From positions 65,919 to 129,918 of the forward strand of contig NZ_JBGTYY010000004.1 of NCBI RefSeq assembly GCF_041807705.1: DNA of 64,000 nucleotides, given 5' to 3'. The stretch comes from Mannheimia sp041807705. GTDB taxonomy: Bacteria > Pseudomonadota > Gammaproteobacteria > Enterobacterales > Pasteurellaceae. A program made the position numbers and the translations under genes. The stretch's first letter is position 1, and every line of letters begins with the position of its first letter. Positions 43,908-53,191 of this stretch are shown piece by piece. Below the pieces are notes generated by a model. The model was given only the letters and a program-made list of their open reading frames with translations, searched no databases and was not told the origin of the DNA.

Positions 43908-45914
43908 TTATGTCTCCAATATTTTTGTGTGAACTCCATCACTTTTTTGAAGTACGCATACTCCCATATTATTGAGCGTAACTGACTGCGTTTCTGTCAT
44001 CAAAGTACCTTTTTCCTGCCCTAAAACAACTTGCCAGTTGCCCTGAGGGAGTATAAATTCTTGAGGCTGCTTATGGGCATTCATTAAAATGAGCCATTGC
44101 CCCTCGAATAAAATTGTTAATTGCCTTAACTCTTGATTATGCCAATCGCTTACCTGCATAGGCTCAGCAGATGGATTTAGCCATTGAGCTGAATCTTCAG
44201 TCCACCACTTATCTTGTTGTGATAACAGTGGAATTTGTTTGCGTATGGCAATTAAATCGCTCACATAATCCACTCTGGTTTGATTACGATTTTCCCAATC
44301 TAACCAAGTCGTTTCATTATCTTGGCAATAGCAATTGTTATTGCCTTGTTGAGTATGCCCCATTTCGTCGCCTGCGAATAACATTGGCACACCGCCTGAA
44401 AGAAGTAGGGTTGCCAATAAACTACAAGCGGTAATTTCTCGCTGATTTTTTACCAATTCCTTATTGGTTTCGCCTTCAACACCGTGATTATTACTGTGGT
44501 TTGTACCGTGTCCATCACGGTTCTCTTCGCCATTCGCAAGATTATGTTTTTTGTTGTAGCTCACTAAATCTTGTAAGTTAAAACCATCGTGGGCAGTAAT
44601 AAAATTAATACTTTTCGAGCCAGAATGGTGCGAAAAAACATCATCACTTCCTGCAAATCGGCGGGCAAATGTGGCTAAATCCAGTTTTTTTCTTAGCCAA
44701 AAACGACGCATATCATCACGATAGCGGTCGTTCCATTGGTAAAAAGGGGCTGGGAATTTGCCTAACTGGTATCCGTGCATTCCAATATCCCAAGGCTCAG
44801 CAATCAGCTTAACATTCGCTAATTTCGAATGGCTTTTTATTGCTGTGAAAAAATCGGCTTTTTCGGAAAAACGTGGAGTTCTGCCTAAAATAGAGGCTAA
44901 GTCAAAACGGAAGCCATCAATATGGCATTCGTCCACCCAATAACATAAGCAATCGATTGCCCAACGGAGAATATTAATATTGGTTAAATTAAGTGTGTTA
45001 CCACAACCTGTCCAATTCTCGTATTCGCCCTGCTCATTTAGCCAATAAGCGTGGTTATCAAACCCTCTAAAACTGAGCATTGCACCGTCTTTCCCACCTT
45101 CTGCAGTGTGGTTAAACACCACGTCTAAAATAACTTCAATATTGGCTTTGTGTAGCGTTTTCACTAACTGCTTAAACTCTTTAAGCGGATTTTGCTTATC
45201 TGCAGCTAATTTCGGATCAACCGCAAAATTGCCTAAAACATTATAGCCCCAATAATTGACTAAGCCTTGCTTTTGTAAATGAGGCTCGTCAATATGGTAA
45301 GTAATGGGCAGTAATTCAACGGCAGTAATACCGAGCTTTTTCAAATACGATATGGAATTTTTGTGAGCTAGCCCTGCAAAAGTACCTCTAATTTCTTGGG
45401 GAAGCTCAGGATTTAACTGGCTGAACCCTTTAATCTGCATTTCGTAAATAATAGTTTCTGCCCAAGAGTGGTAAAGTGGTGTATCATTTTCCCAATCAAA
45501 GGTTTCATCAACCACTACTGATTTAGGAGCAATCTGCCCGTTATCTCGCTCATCGTTCCAAACATACCACTTTGCCGCTTCTTCACTGCTCAGATCAGGC
45601 ATTCCTTCAATGGCTTTGGCATAAGGATCAATCAACAATTTATTTGCATTAAATAGCAAACCGGCTTGTTCATTTTGTTCGCCTTGCACCCGATAGCCAT
45701 ATTTTGAGCCAGTTTTCACACCTTCAACAAAAATATGCCAAGTACCTTCATTTGCAATCATTGGAACGCGAGTTTCTTGATTGTTCTCATCAAAAAGGCA
45801 TAATTCAATAGCGGTCGCATTTTGCGAAAAAATTGCAAAGTTTGTGCCAAATTTGCCCGCTTGCATACAGAGTGAACTGCCAAGCGGAAAAGGCTTACCT
45901 CTAAAATACTTCAT
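43908..45914 (-). CDS. glgX: Glycogen debranching enzyme
   Basis: This 668-residue GH13 isoamylase-type enzyme hydrolyses alpha-1,6 branches of phosphorylase-limit glycogen. An N-terminal CBM48 domain is followed by the catalytic barrel with DVVFNHTAEG, the nucleophile region GFRFDLASILGR, general acid LIAEPWDIG and FITAHDGFNLQDL. It ends directly in front of glgC, so the operon is tightly packed. Confidence 0.93.
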   Translation of the reverse strand: MKYFRGKPFPLGSSLCMQAGKFGTNFAIFSQNATAIELCLFDENNQETRVPMIANEGTWHIFVEGVKTGSKYGYRVQGEQNEQAGLLFNANKLLIDPYAKAIEGMPDLSSEEAAKWYVWNDERDNGQIAPKSVVVDETFDWENDTPLYHSWAETIIYEMQIKGFSQLNPELPQEIRGTFAGLAHKNSISYLKKLGITAVELLPITYHIDEPHLQKQGLVNYWGYNVLGNFAVDPKLAADKQNPLKEFKQLVKTLHKANIEVILDVVFNHTAEGGKDGAMLSFRGFDNHAYWLNEQGEYENWTGCGNTLNLTNINILRWAIDCLCYWVDECHIDGFRFDLASILGRTPRFSEKADFFTAIKSHSKLANVKLIAEPWDIGMHGYQLGKFPAPFYQWNDRYRDDMRRFWLRKKLDLATFARRFAGSDDVFSHHSGSKSINFITAHDGFNLQDLVSYNKKHNLANGEENRDGHGTNHSNNHGVEGETNKELVKNQREITACSLLATLLLSGGVPMLFAGDEMGHTQQGNNNCYCQDNETTWLDWENRNQTRVDYVSDLIAIRKQIPLLSQQDKWWTEDSAQWLNPSAEPMQVSDWHNQELRQLTILFEGQWLILMNAHKQPQEFILPQGNWQVVLGQEKGTLMTETQSVTLNNMGVCVLQKSDGVHTKILET

Positions 45915-45938
45915 TTACTTTACTGCTCTTTTCTTTTA

Positions 45939-48194
45939 CTACTTTGCTTTTTCTTTTTTATTCGTTGCTTTTTTCTGAACAGCTTCTTTAGCCTGTTGCT
46001 TTTTCGTCTTTGTGATGAAAATAGTTGATAATGGTGGCAAGGTAATATTGATAGAATGCCTTCTGCCGTGTGATTCTATCTTTTCACTCGCAAATTTATC
46101 TTCATTGCTTACATTACTTCCACAATAGCAAGCTAAATCAGAGTTGAGAATTTCTTGATATTCGCCTGCTTCATTCACACCAATACGGTAATCTTTACGT
46201 ACCACAGGTGTGAAATTACTTACGACAATAATGCTACCGCCATTTTTTGCCCTACGCTCAAAGGCAAATACAGAATTGTCGTGATCGTCTACCACAAGCC
46301 ATTCAAAACCTGCTGGGTCGTAATCTTGCTCAAATAATGCTGGCGTTTTTGTGTATAAATGATTAAGTGCTTTTACCCAGCCTAATACGCCTTTATGCCA
46401 CTCACCGCCTTCTTCGCCTAAAAGATACCAATCCAGACTTTCTGCAAAATTCCACTCTTTACCTTGTGCAAATTCATTGCCCATAAAGAGTAATTTTTTG
46501 CCTGGATAGCCCCACATATAACCATAATAAGCACGCAAGTTCGCAAATTTTTGCCAATAATCCCCTGGCATTTTGTTTAATAGCGAGCCTTTACCGTGAA
46601 CAACTTCATCGTGTGAAAGCGGTAGCACAAATTTTTCGCTGTATTGGTATGTCATACCAAAAGTCATTAAATTATGATGATAGCGGCGATAAATCGGATC
46701 TTTTTGCATATAACGCAGGGTATCGTTCATCCAGCCCATATTCCACTTATAATTAAAGCCCAAACCACCATTTTCGGTTGGGTGGGAAACACCTGCAAAA
46801 GAAGTAGATTCTTCAGCAATCGTTGCTCCACCTTTACTTTCATCTTTTAGAATATTGTTGGTATGACGTAAGAAATCGATGGCCTCTAAATTCTCACGTC
46901 CGCCATATTTGTTTGGAATCCACTCGCCGTCTGAACGTGAATAGTCTCGATAAATCATTGAAGCAACGGCATCAACCCGCAACGCATCAATGCCAAAACG
47001 CTCAATCCAATACAACGCATTGCCTGAGAGATAATTATTTACCTCGTGTCTGCCATAGTTGAAAATCAAGGTGTTCCAATCTTTGTGATAGCCCTCTTTC
47101 GGGTCGGAATGCTCGTATAAATGCGTGCCGTCAAAATAGACTAAACCGTGTTCATCAACAGGGAAATGCCCCACTACCCAATCCAAAATTACCCCAATGC
47201 CTTTATCGTGGGCTTTTTGGATAAAATAGCGTAAGCCTTCAGGTGTACCAAAACGGCTGGTTGGCGAATAAATACCCGTAGTTTGGTAGCCCCAGGAGCC
47301 ATCGAATGGAAATTCAGAAACAGGCAGTAGTTCAATATGGGTAAAGCCCATATCTTTTACATAAGGAATGAGTTCATCAGCAAGTTCTTCATAACTTAGC
47401 CAATAATTATTTTCGACATTTCGCCGCCAAGAGCCTAAATGCACTTCATAAACGGAAATCGGCTTGTCTGGTGCATTGGCATTACGACAAGTATTTTCAA
47501 CAGGTACTATGCTTGGCAGCCCCGAAACAATGGAAGCGGTTTCTGGACGGAATTGTGAGGCAAAAGCGTAAGGGTCAGATTTCAAACGCAACACACCGTT
47601 GCGATCTAACACTTCAAATTTATAACAAGCCCCTTTTTGTACATTTGGAATGAAAATATCCCAAATCCCTGAATCTGGGTGGAAACGCATTGAATGAACT
47701 AATCCATTCCAGTGGTTAAAATCGCCCACTACTGAAACACGCTGAGCATTCGGTGCCCACACGCTAAAATGCACGCCGCCCACTTCGTTTTGGGTAACAA
47801 GATGAGCCCCTAATTTTTCATAAGGGCGGAGCTGCTTACCTTCGGCAAATAACCAATTATCCAGCTCTTGAATGTGGGTTTTAAAACGGTAAGGGTCTTC
47901 AATATCTACTGTTTCTCCCTCATATTCCACCAACAAGCGGTAAGAAAAATCAATTTTTTTACCAATAATTTCGGCAATAAAAAAACCTCTATCATCAATT
48001 TTTAACATTGACGATACAGGTTTTCCTTTCAAATCAATAACTTGGCAAGCAATAGCAGACAGGAGGAAAGCTCTGATGATAATACCATTATCAATAGAAT
48101 GAATGCCTAAATAGGAAAAAGGGTCTTTGCAATAACCGAGAGATAATTGATCAATAAAAGTTAAATCTCTTTCGGAGTAAGTATAATCTTGCAT
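45939..48194 (-). CDS. glgB: 1,4-alpha-glucan branching enzyme
   Basis: This 751-residue GH13 enzyme makes alpha-1,6 branches. CBM48 domains occupy about 20-215. The catalytic blocks are DWVVGHFPVDEHGL, IDALRVDAVASMIYRDYSR (nucleophile Asp), GATIAEESTSF (Glu) and LPLSHDEVVHG. The C-terminus carries a tail of about 25 residues made almost only of Lys, Gln, Ala and Glu beyond the normal end. The start at 48194 has AAGGAG five bases upstream; a GTG two codons earlier would sit on top of that site. It is the first gene of glgBXCAP. Confidence 0.93.
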   Translation of the reverse strand: MQDYTYSERDLTFIDQLSLGYCKDPFSYLGIHSIDNGIIIRAFLLSAIACQVIDLKGKPVSSMLKIDDRGFFIAEIIGKKIDFSYRLLVEYEGETVDIEDPYRFKTHIQELDNWLFAEGKQLRPYEKLGAHLVTQNEVGGVHFSVWAPNAQRVSVVGDFNHWNGLVHSMRFHPDSGIWDIFIPNVQKGACYKFEVLDRNGVLRLKSDPYAFASQFRPETASIVSGLPSIVPVENTCRNANAPDKPISVYEVHLGSWRRNVENNYWLSYEELADELIPYVKDMGFTHIELLPVSEFPFDGSWGYQTTGIYSPTSRFGTPEGLRYFIQKAHDKGIGVILDWVVGHFPVDEHGLVYFDGTHLYEHSDPKEGYHKDWNTLIFNYGRHEVNNYLSGNALYWIERFGIDALRVDAVASMIYRDYSRSDGEWIPNKYGGRENLEAIDFLRHTNNILKDESKGGATIAEESTSFAGVSHPTENGGLGFNYKWNMGWMNDTLRYMQKDPIYRRYHHNLMTFGMTYQYSEKFVLPLSHDEVVHGKGSLLNKMPGDYWQKFANLRAYYGYMWGYPGKKLLFMGNEFAQGKEWNFAESLDWYLLGEEGGEWHKGVLGWVKALNHLYTKTPALFEQDYDPAGFEWLVVDDHDNSVFAFERRAKNGGSIIVVSNFTPVVRKDYRIGVNEAGEYQEILNSDLACYCGSNVSNEDKFASEKIESHGRRHSINITLPPLSTIFITKTKKQQAKEAVQKKATNKKEKAK

Positions 48195-48285
48195 AGGCAC
48201 TCCTTGCTCAAACGTTGAATACTTATATTTTAATAGTTCTACTCTATCACTAAATAAAAATAAAAGAAGTAAATTTATTTCGTTT

Positions 48286-48301
48286 TTTGATGTATATCAC
48301 A
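48286..48301. promoter_or_regulatory. CRP-like site near glgB
   Basis: TTTGA-N6-TCACA lies about 90 bp upstream of the glgB start and differs from the TGTGA-N6-TCACA core at one position. Confidence 0.5.
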
Positions 48302-48314
48302 AAATAATTTTCCT

Positions 48315-48330
48315 ACTAAACCGTTTTAGT
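48315..48330. promoter_or_regulatory. Cra/FruR-like palindrome 1
   Basis: ACTAAACCGTTTTAGT is a near-perfect 16-bp dyad. Its core resembles the second dyad at 48391-48406, and the general pattern resembles Cra operators of fru operons. Confidence 0.5.
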
Positions 48331-48358
48331 TGGAGAGCTAAGGATTAAATGCAAAATT

Positions 48359-48374
48359 TGTGAGCTAGATCACA
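48359..48374. promoter_or_regulatory. CRP-like site upstream of fruB
   Basis: TGTGA-GCTAGA-TCACA is an exact match to the CRP core consensus, 98 bp upstream of the fruB start. Confidence 0.75.
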
Positions 48375-48390
48375 TTTTTATAAACTTTTA

Positions 48391-48406
48391 GCTATAACGG
48401 TTTAGC
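48391..48406. promoter_or_regulatory. Cra/FruR-like palindrome 2
   Basis: GCTATAACGGTTTAGC has GCTA/TAGC arms and an AACGGTTTAG core, which the 48315 element repeats on the opposite strand. Confidence 0.5.
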
Positions 48407-48471
48407 AAAAATAGAGTAAACTAGCAGGCAAATTTATAGTTTAAAAATCAACCTTAATGCAAGGAGTTAAA

Positions 48472-49947
48472 ATGCTTAATTTATCGGCAAAAAACATCCG
48501 TTTAAATGGTTCAGCAAATAGCAAAGAAGAGGTTATCCGTCTTGTTGCCGCTGAATTGGTCGCAAATGGTAATGTCACTGAAGGTTATGAAACCGGAATG
48601 CTTGCTCGTGAAACCCAAACTTCCACTTTTTTAGGCAATGGTATTGCCATTCCACACGGTACACTTGATACCCGTGATTTAGTGAAAGAAACAGGCGTGC
48701 AAATTATCCAAGTACCACAAGGTGTGGAATGGGGAGAAGGCAATAAGGCTTATGTGGTTATTGGTATTGCAGCTAAATCAGACGAACATCTTACTTTACT
48801 CCGCCAACTGACTACCGTGTTAAGCGATGAAGAGGCTGCTGCCACCTTAGCGAAAACGCAAAATTTAGATGAATTTATTGCTGTATTAAGCGGTAAGAAA
48901 AACCTTCCTACCTTATCTCCAGAGCTGATTTCTTTGAATGTAGAGTCTTCAAGCCTTATCACTTTATCAGCCATTAACGCCGCAAAACTACAAGAGCAGG
49001 GCTATGTTTCTCAAGCCTTTATCAGCGATGTTATTTCAAATACTGCTTTAAATTTAGGTAACAATCTCTTTATTACTGATTCAGCTAAAGGCAACCAAGC
49101 CAACGGTTTAGCTGTGGCTCGTAACACACAAGGTCAAACATTAGTTACCGTTGCTCAAACTGATAACAGCCTACAACCGCTATTAACTCAATTCCTAAAA
49201 GCTGATGTTCGTACTCAATTTGCGAATGCAACTGCGGCTCAAATTATTGCGTTCTTAAAAGGCGAGACGAATGAAGTAAATGCACCAGCTACTCTAACCT
49301 CTTCAAGTAGCCAGGTGATTGGCACATTTACTATTCGTAACGAAAACGGCTTACACGCTCGCCCATCAGCACTTTTAGTACAAGCAGTTAAACCATTCAC
49401 ATCAAAAATCACGGTTGAAAACTTAGACCGTAGCACACTGCCAGCGAGTGCGAAAAGTGCGATGAAAGTGGTTGCTCTAGGAGCAAGTAAAGGACACCGT
49501 TTGCGTTTTATAGCGGAAGGCGATGACGCACAACAAGCAATTGAAGCGCTACAAAAAGCGATTGCAGAAGGATTAGGCGAAAGCGTTTCATTTGTGCCAG
49601 AAGTGGAAGATACGATTGAATGTGTGGCAGTTTCTGCCCCTGTTCAAGAAGAAGTATCTGTGCCTACAGAAAACCAAAAAGAAGCAACATTCGTAATTAG
49701 AAACGAACACGGCTTACACGCTCGCCCAAGTGCGGTATTAGTAAACGAAGTGAAAAAGTTCAATGCCAAAATTGAAGTGCAAAATGTTGATAAAAATTCA
49801 CCGCTTGTAAGTGCGAAAAGCCTAATGAAAATTGTGGCATTAGGGGTAACCAAAGGTACAACACTTCGTTTTGTGGCAATAGGCGATGATGCAGAAGCCG
49901 CATTGGCAAGCATTGGTGCAGCAATCGAAGCTGGTTTAGGCGAATAA
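48472..49947 (+). CDS. fruB: Fructose PTS multiphosphoryl transfer protein (EIIA-M-HPr-HPr)
   Basis: This 491-residue phosphocarrier passes phosphate from enzyme I to FruA. The EIIA domain is N-terminal (GNGIAIPHGTLDTRDLV, His62). A middle domain (about 150-270) is followed by two tandem HPr domains, with NENGLHARPSALL (His295) and NEHGLHARPSAVL (His416). E. coli FruB has a single HPr. The start at 48472 has AAGGAGTTAAA upstream; the in-frame ATG at 48457 would put this site inside the gene. Confidence 0.93.
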   Translation: MLNLSAKNIRLNGSANSKEEVIRLVAAELVANGNVTEGYETGMLARETQTSTFLGNGIAIPHGTLDTRDLVKETGVQIIQVPQGVEWGEGNKAYVVIGIAAKSDEHLTLLRQLTTVLSDEEAAATLAKTQNLDEFIAVLSGKKNLPTLSPELISLNVESSSLITLSAINAAKLQEQGYVSQAFISDVISNTALNLGNNLFITDSAKGNQANGLAVARNTQGQTLVTVAQTDNSLQPLLTQFLKADVRTQFANATAAQIIAFLKGETNEVNAPATLTSSSSQVIGTFTIRNENGLHARPSALLVQAVKPFTSKITVENLDRSTLPASAKSAMKVVALGASKGHRLRFIAEGDDAQQAIEALQKAIAEGLGESVSFVPEVEDTIECVAVSAPVQEEVSVPTENQKEATFVIRNEHGLHARPSAVLVNEVKKFNAKIEVQNVDKNSPLVSAKSLMKIVALGVTKGTTLRFVAIGDDAEAALASIGAAIEAGLGE

Positions 49948-49956
49948 GGAAGAATT

Positions 49957-50892
49957 ATGCGTATTGCAACTGTAACCCTAAACCCTGCCTTTGACTTAGT
50001 TGGTCGGCTAAAACGCATTGAAATTGGCGAGGTAAATACTGTTGAGACCTTAGGTTTATATCCTGCTGGTAAAGGCATTAATGTGGCAAAAGTATTGGCT
50101 GATTTAGGTTTAAGCCTTGCTGTAACGGGCTTTTTAGGCGAAGAAAATCAAGGCGATTTCGTTAATGCCTTTAAACAAAACAGTCTAAATGATGAATTTT
50201 ACCGCATTCACGGCAAAACCCGCATTAACGTAAAAATTACTGAAACCGAAGCAGATGTAACCGATCTTAACTTTTTAGGCTTTGAAATTTCAGCTCAAGA
50301 CTGGGAAAACTTTGTCTCACAATCAGCCCAATGGAAAGATAAATTTGACTTAGTTGCCGCTTGTGGCTCGCTCCCTCGTGGTGTAAGCCCAGAGCAATTT
50401 GCCGAGTGGTTGGAATCTCTACACCAACAAGGGTTAAAAGTGGTGTTAGATACCAGTAATGCCGCTTTAACTGCTGGTTTAACTGCTCACCCTTGGCTGA
50501 TTAAGCCGAACCGCCGAGAGCTTGAAGTATTAGTTGGTCATTCATTAAATTCTGTCGATGAGATTATTGAAGCAGCCCAACAGTTACGCAATCAAGGCAT
50601 TGAAAATGTAATTATTTCAATGGGCGAAAAAGGCTCACTTTGGCTCAATGCTGAAGGCGTTTTACAGGCTCAACCACCTCGCTGTGAAAATGTAGTAAGT
50701 ACCGTAGGGGCTGGCGATTCAATGGTGGCAGGTTTGATTTACGGTTTCGCTCAAGGTTGGGATAAAACCCAAATCCTCAAATTTGCTTCAGCCACTTCTG
50801 CCAATGCGGTAGCTCAGAGCAATGTGGGTGTGGAAGATCGTAAAGTGATTGATGAACTTTCCGAGCAAGTACAGATTACAAAACTAAATTAA
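49957..50892 (+). CDS. fruK: 1-phosphofructokinase
   Basis: This 311-residue PfkB-family kinase converts fructose-1-phosphate to fructose-1,6-bisphosphate. The N-terminal signature YPAGKGINVAKVLADLG and the C-terminal active-site motif STVGAGDSMVAG (catalytic Asp) are intact. It lies 9 bp after fruB with a GGAAGAATT ribosome binding site. Confidence 0.95.
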   Translation: MRIATVTLNPAFDLVGRLKRIEIGEVNTVETLGLYPAGKGINVAKVLADLGLSLAVTGFLGEENQGDFVNAFKQNSLNDEFYRIHGKTRINVKITETEADVTDLNFLGFEISAQDWENFVSQSAQWKDKFDLVAACGSLPRGVSPEQFAEWLESLHQQGLKVVLDTSNAALTAGLTAHPWLIKPNRRELEVLVGHSLNSVDEIIEAAQQLRNQGIENVIISMGEKGSLWLNAEGVLQAQPPRCENVVSTVGAGDSMVAGLIYGFAQGWDKTQILKFASATSANAVAQSNVGVEDRKVIDELSEQVQITKLN

Positions 50893-50898
50893 TTCTTT

Positions 50899-50970
50899 CG
50901 TAGGGGCAGGTCCTGTGCCTGCCCGCTAATTCTTAAGATTTTTCGGACGGGCACAGGATCCGTCCCTACG
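50899..50970. repeat. Imperfect inverted repeat (REP/MITE-like) in the fruK-fruA gap
   Basis: A G/C-rich left arm (50899-50923, CGTAGGGGCAGG and CCTGTGCCTGCCCG) faces a right arm (50944-50970, CGGACGGGCACAGGA and CCGTCCCTACG) around an AT-rich centre. Base composition is unlike the neighbours, and the motif resembles dispersed intergenic repeats seen in other bacterial genomes. Confidence 0.7.
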
Positions 50971-51007
50971 AATATCATTTCATATCATTATAATATAGGA
51001 ACTCCAA

Positions 51008-52666
51008 ATGAATATTTCTTTTGTATTCCCTCAAACACTTGGTAACGCTCGCCGTTTCTTAGTGAATGAAGTATTAAGCACCGCAGCTAAACAGCAAGGC
51101 CACAATGTTGTGCCAGCAAATCAAGCTGATTTTGTGGTGTTATTTGACAATAACATCACAGCAGAAGCCGCTGGTAAAAAAGGGGTAATTTTAGATTTAG
51201 AGCAAACCTTTGCTCAACCTGAAACCAGCCTTAAACAAGCGGTCGAAAATGCACAAATTTTTGCAAATGCGACTTCGGCTCTAGCTGTTTCTACTTCAGG
51301 TGTGAAAAACATCGTGGCAGTAACAGCTTGCCCAACAGGTGTGGCTCATACCTTTATGTCTGCTGAAGCGATTGAAAACTACGCTAAAGCACAAGGCTGG
51401 AATGTAAAAGTAGAAACTCGTGGTCAAGTAGGAGCTGGTAACCCAATTTCTGCAGAAGAAGTTGCTGCGGCAGATTTAGTTTTTGTCGCTGCGGATATTG
51501 ATGTGGATCTAGAGAAATTCAAAGGCAAACCAATGTATCGCACATCGACAGGTTTAGCCCTCAAGAAAACCGCTCAAGAATTTGAAAAAGCCTTCGCACA
51601 AGCTAAAGTCTATGAAGGTGGTGTAGCGAAAGCAGATAATGCAGAAGCCGCTACAGGCGAGAAAAAAGGCTTGTATAAGCACTTAATGACGGGTGTTTCA
51701 CATATGTTACCGCTTGTGGTTGCTGGTGGTTTATTAATTGCTATCTCCTTTATGTTTGGTATTGAAGCGTTCAAAGATGAAACCATCGCAGGCGGTTTAC
51801 CAAAAGCATTAATGGACATCGGTGGTGGTGCTGCATTCCACTTAATGATTGCGGTATTTGCAGGCTATGTAGCATTTTCCATTGCTGACCGTCCGGGTTT
51901 AGCGGTAGGTCTTATTGGCGGAATGCTCGCAACCACAGCAGGTGCAGGGATTTTAGGCGGTATCGTAGCAGGTTTCCTAGCTGGTTATACCGTGAAATTC
52001 TTAAACGGAGCAATCCAACTGCCGCCAAGTTTAACTTCACTTAAACCGATTTTAATTCTACCACTATTAGGTTCAGCTATTGTTGGCTTGTTAATGATTT
52101 ATCTCATTAACCCACCAGTTAAAGCCTTAATGGACGCTTTAGTAGAATGGTTAAATACAATGGGTCAAACCAACGCGATTATTTTAGGTATTGTGCTAGG
52201 TGCAATGATGTGTACTGATATGGGTGGCCCTGTAAACAAAGCGGCTTATACTTTCGGTGTAGGCTTAATTGCTTCACAACAATATATGCCAATGGCAGCA
52301 GTAATGGCAGCAGGTATGGTTCCACCAATTGGTATGGCGATTGCGACTATCATTGCTCGCAATAAATTCAACACAAACCAACGTGATGCAGGTAAAGCCT
52401 CATTTGTATTAGGTTTATGCTTTATTTCAGAAGGTGCACTACCATTCGTAGCGGCAGACCCAATTCGTGTAATCCTAAGCTCAATCTTAGGTGGAGCAAC
52501 TGCTGGGGCAATTTCAATGGCTCTAGGCATTACCTTACAAGCCCCACACGGTGGTTTATTCGTAATTCCATTCGTATCACAACCATTAATGTACTTAGCG
52601 GCAATAGCTATCGGCTCAGTTGTAACAGGCGTGGTTTACGCAACTATCAAGAAAAAAGCGGAATAA
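51008..52666 (+). CDS. fruA: Fructose PTS EIIB'BC transporter
   Basis: This 552-residue membrane permease phosphorylates fructose at position 1. The first EIIB' domain (about 1-90) lacks a cysteine at the active site. The second EIIB has VAVTACPTGVAHTF with the phospho-cysteine. The EIIC domain (from about 225) has eight or so helices, GVSHMLPLVVAGGL, MGGPVNKAAYTFG and ISEGALPFVAADP. AGGAACTCCAA precedes the start. Confidence 0.94.
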   Translation: MNISFVFPQTLGNARRFLVNEVLSTAAKQQGHNVVPANQADFVVLFDNNITAEAAGKKGVILDLEQTFAQPETSLKQAVENAQIFANATSALAVSTSGVKNIVAVTACPTGVAHTFMSAEAIENYAKAQGWNVKVETRGQVGAGNPISAEEVAAADLVFVAADIDVDLEKFKGKPMYRTSTGLALKKTAQEFEKAFAQAKVYEGGVAKADNAEAATGEKKGLYKHLMTGVSHMLPLVVAGGLLIAISFMFGIEAFKDETIAGGLPKALMDIGGGAAFHLMIAVFAGYVAFSIADRPGLAVGLIGGMLATTAGAGILGGIVAGFLAGYTVKFLNGAIQLPPSLTSLKPILILPLLGSAIVGLLMIYLINPPVKALMDALVEWLNTMGQTNAIILGIVLGAMMCTDMGGPVNKAAYTFGVGLIASQQYMPMAAVMAAGMVPPIGMAIATIIARNKFNTNQRDAGKASFVLGLCFISEGALPFVAADPIRVILSSILGGATAGAISMALGITLQAPHGGLFVIPFVSQPLMYLAAIAIGSVVTGVVYATIKKKAE

Positions 52667-52691
52667 TTTGTTGATACAATTTTCCAAAGCA

Positions 52692-52717
52692 AAAAACGGA
52701 GCTAATGCTCCGTTTTT
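52692..52717 (+). terminator. Terminator of fruBKA
   Basis: The 11-bp stem AAAAACGGAGC (52692-52702) / GCTCCGTTTTT (52707-52717) has a TAAT loop. Confidence 0.85.
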
Positions 52718-52824
52718 TATTTCAATACAAATCCCAAAAACTATTTTTGCGATCTGGCTCGAAAAAATAAAGTTTTATCATCGCTTATTTTCTCTCATTC
52801 ATATATGCTCTAAATAACTAAAAG

Positions 52825-52839
52825 TTGTACTTAGTACAA
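52825..52839. promoter_or_regulatory. Likely autoregulatory operator of the higBA-type locus
   Basis: The perfect dyad TTGTAC-TTA-GTACAA lies 22 bp upstream of the toxin start. XRE-type antitoxins usually bind such dyads. Confidence 0.6.
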
Positions 52840-52861
52840 TTTTCTTGATTTGGAGAATAAA

Positions 52862-53188
52862 ATGAAATATCTTACTTTCATTGAATTACAGGGGTTTAGC
52901 AAACATCGCCAGCTCTTAATGAATGATGAAGAATATCGCCAATTCCAACTCTTTTTATTAGAGAATTACACAAAAGGACGCTATATTCAGAATACTGGTG
53001 GTTGTCAAAAAATCCGTTGGGCAATCGGTAATAAAGGTAAAAGTGGCGGTGTTAGAGTTATTTATTATGTTGTCGCACCGAAAGGTAAAATTTATCTGCT
53101 ATTGATGTATGCAAAAAATGAGCAAGCTAATTTAACCACTGAGCAACGCTCAATCGTAAAAAAATTAGTTGAAAAACTAGAGGAATAA
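52862..53188 (+). CDS. HigB2-type RelE-fold toxin
   Basis: This 108-residue putative ribosome-dependent mRNA interferase closely parallels Vibrio HigB2. It shows LMNDEEYRQFQLFLLEN, IQNTGGCQKIRWAIGNKGKSGG (in part) and RVIYYVVAPKGKIYLLLMYAKNEQANL (in part), with the basic/aromatic catalytic positions preserved. GGAGAATAAA precedes the start. The antitoxin gene follows after 3 bp, the reversed toxin-first order typical of hig loci. Confidence 0.82.
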   Translation: MKYLTFIELQGFSKHRQLLMNDEEYRQFQLFLLENYTKGRYIQNTGGCQKIRWAIGNKGKSGGVRVIYYVVAPKGKIYLLLMYAKNEQANLTTEQRSIVKKLVEKLEE

Positions 53189-53191
53189 AAA

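Noticed and set aside
51008..51280. Missing active-site cysteine in the first EIIB domain of FruA as a defect
   Set aside because: A degenerate EIIB' domain is normal for FruA proteins; the second EIIB keeps its cysteine.
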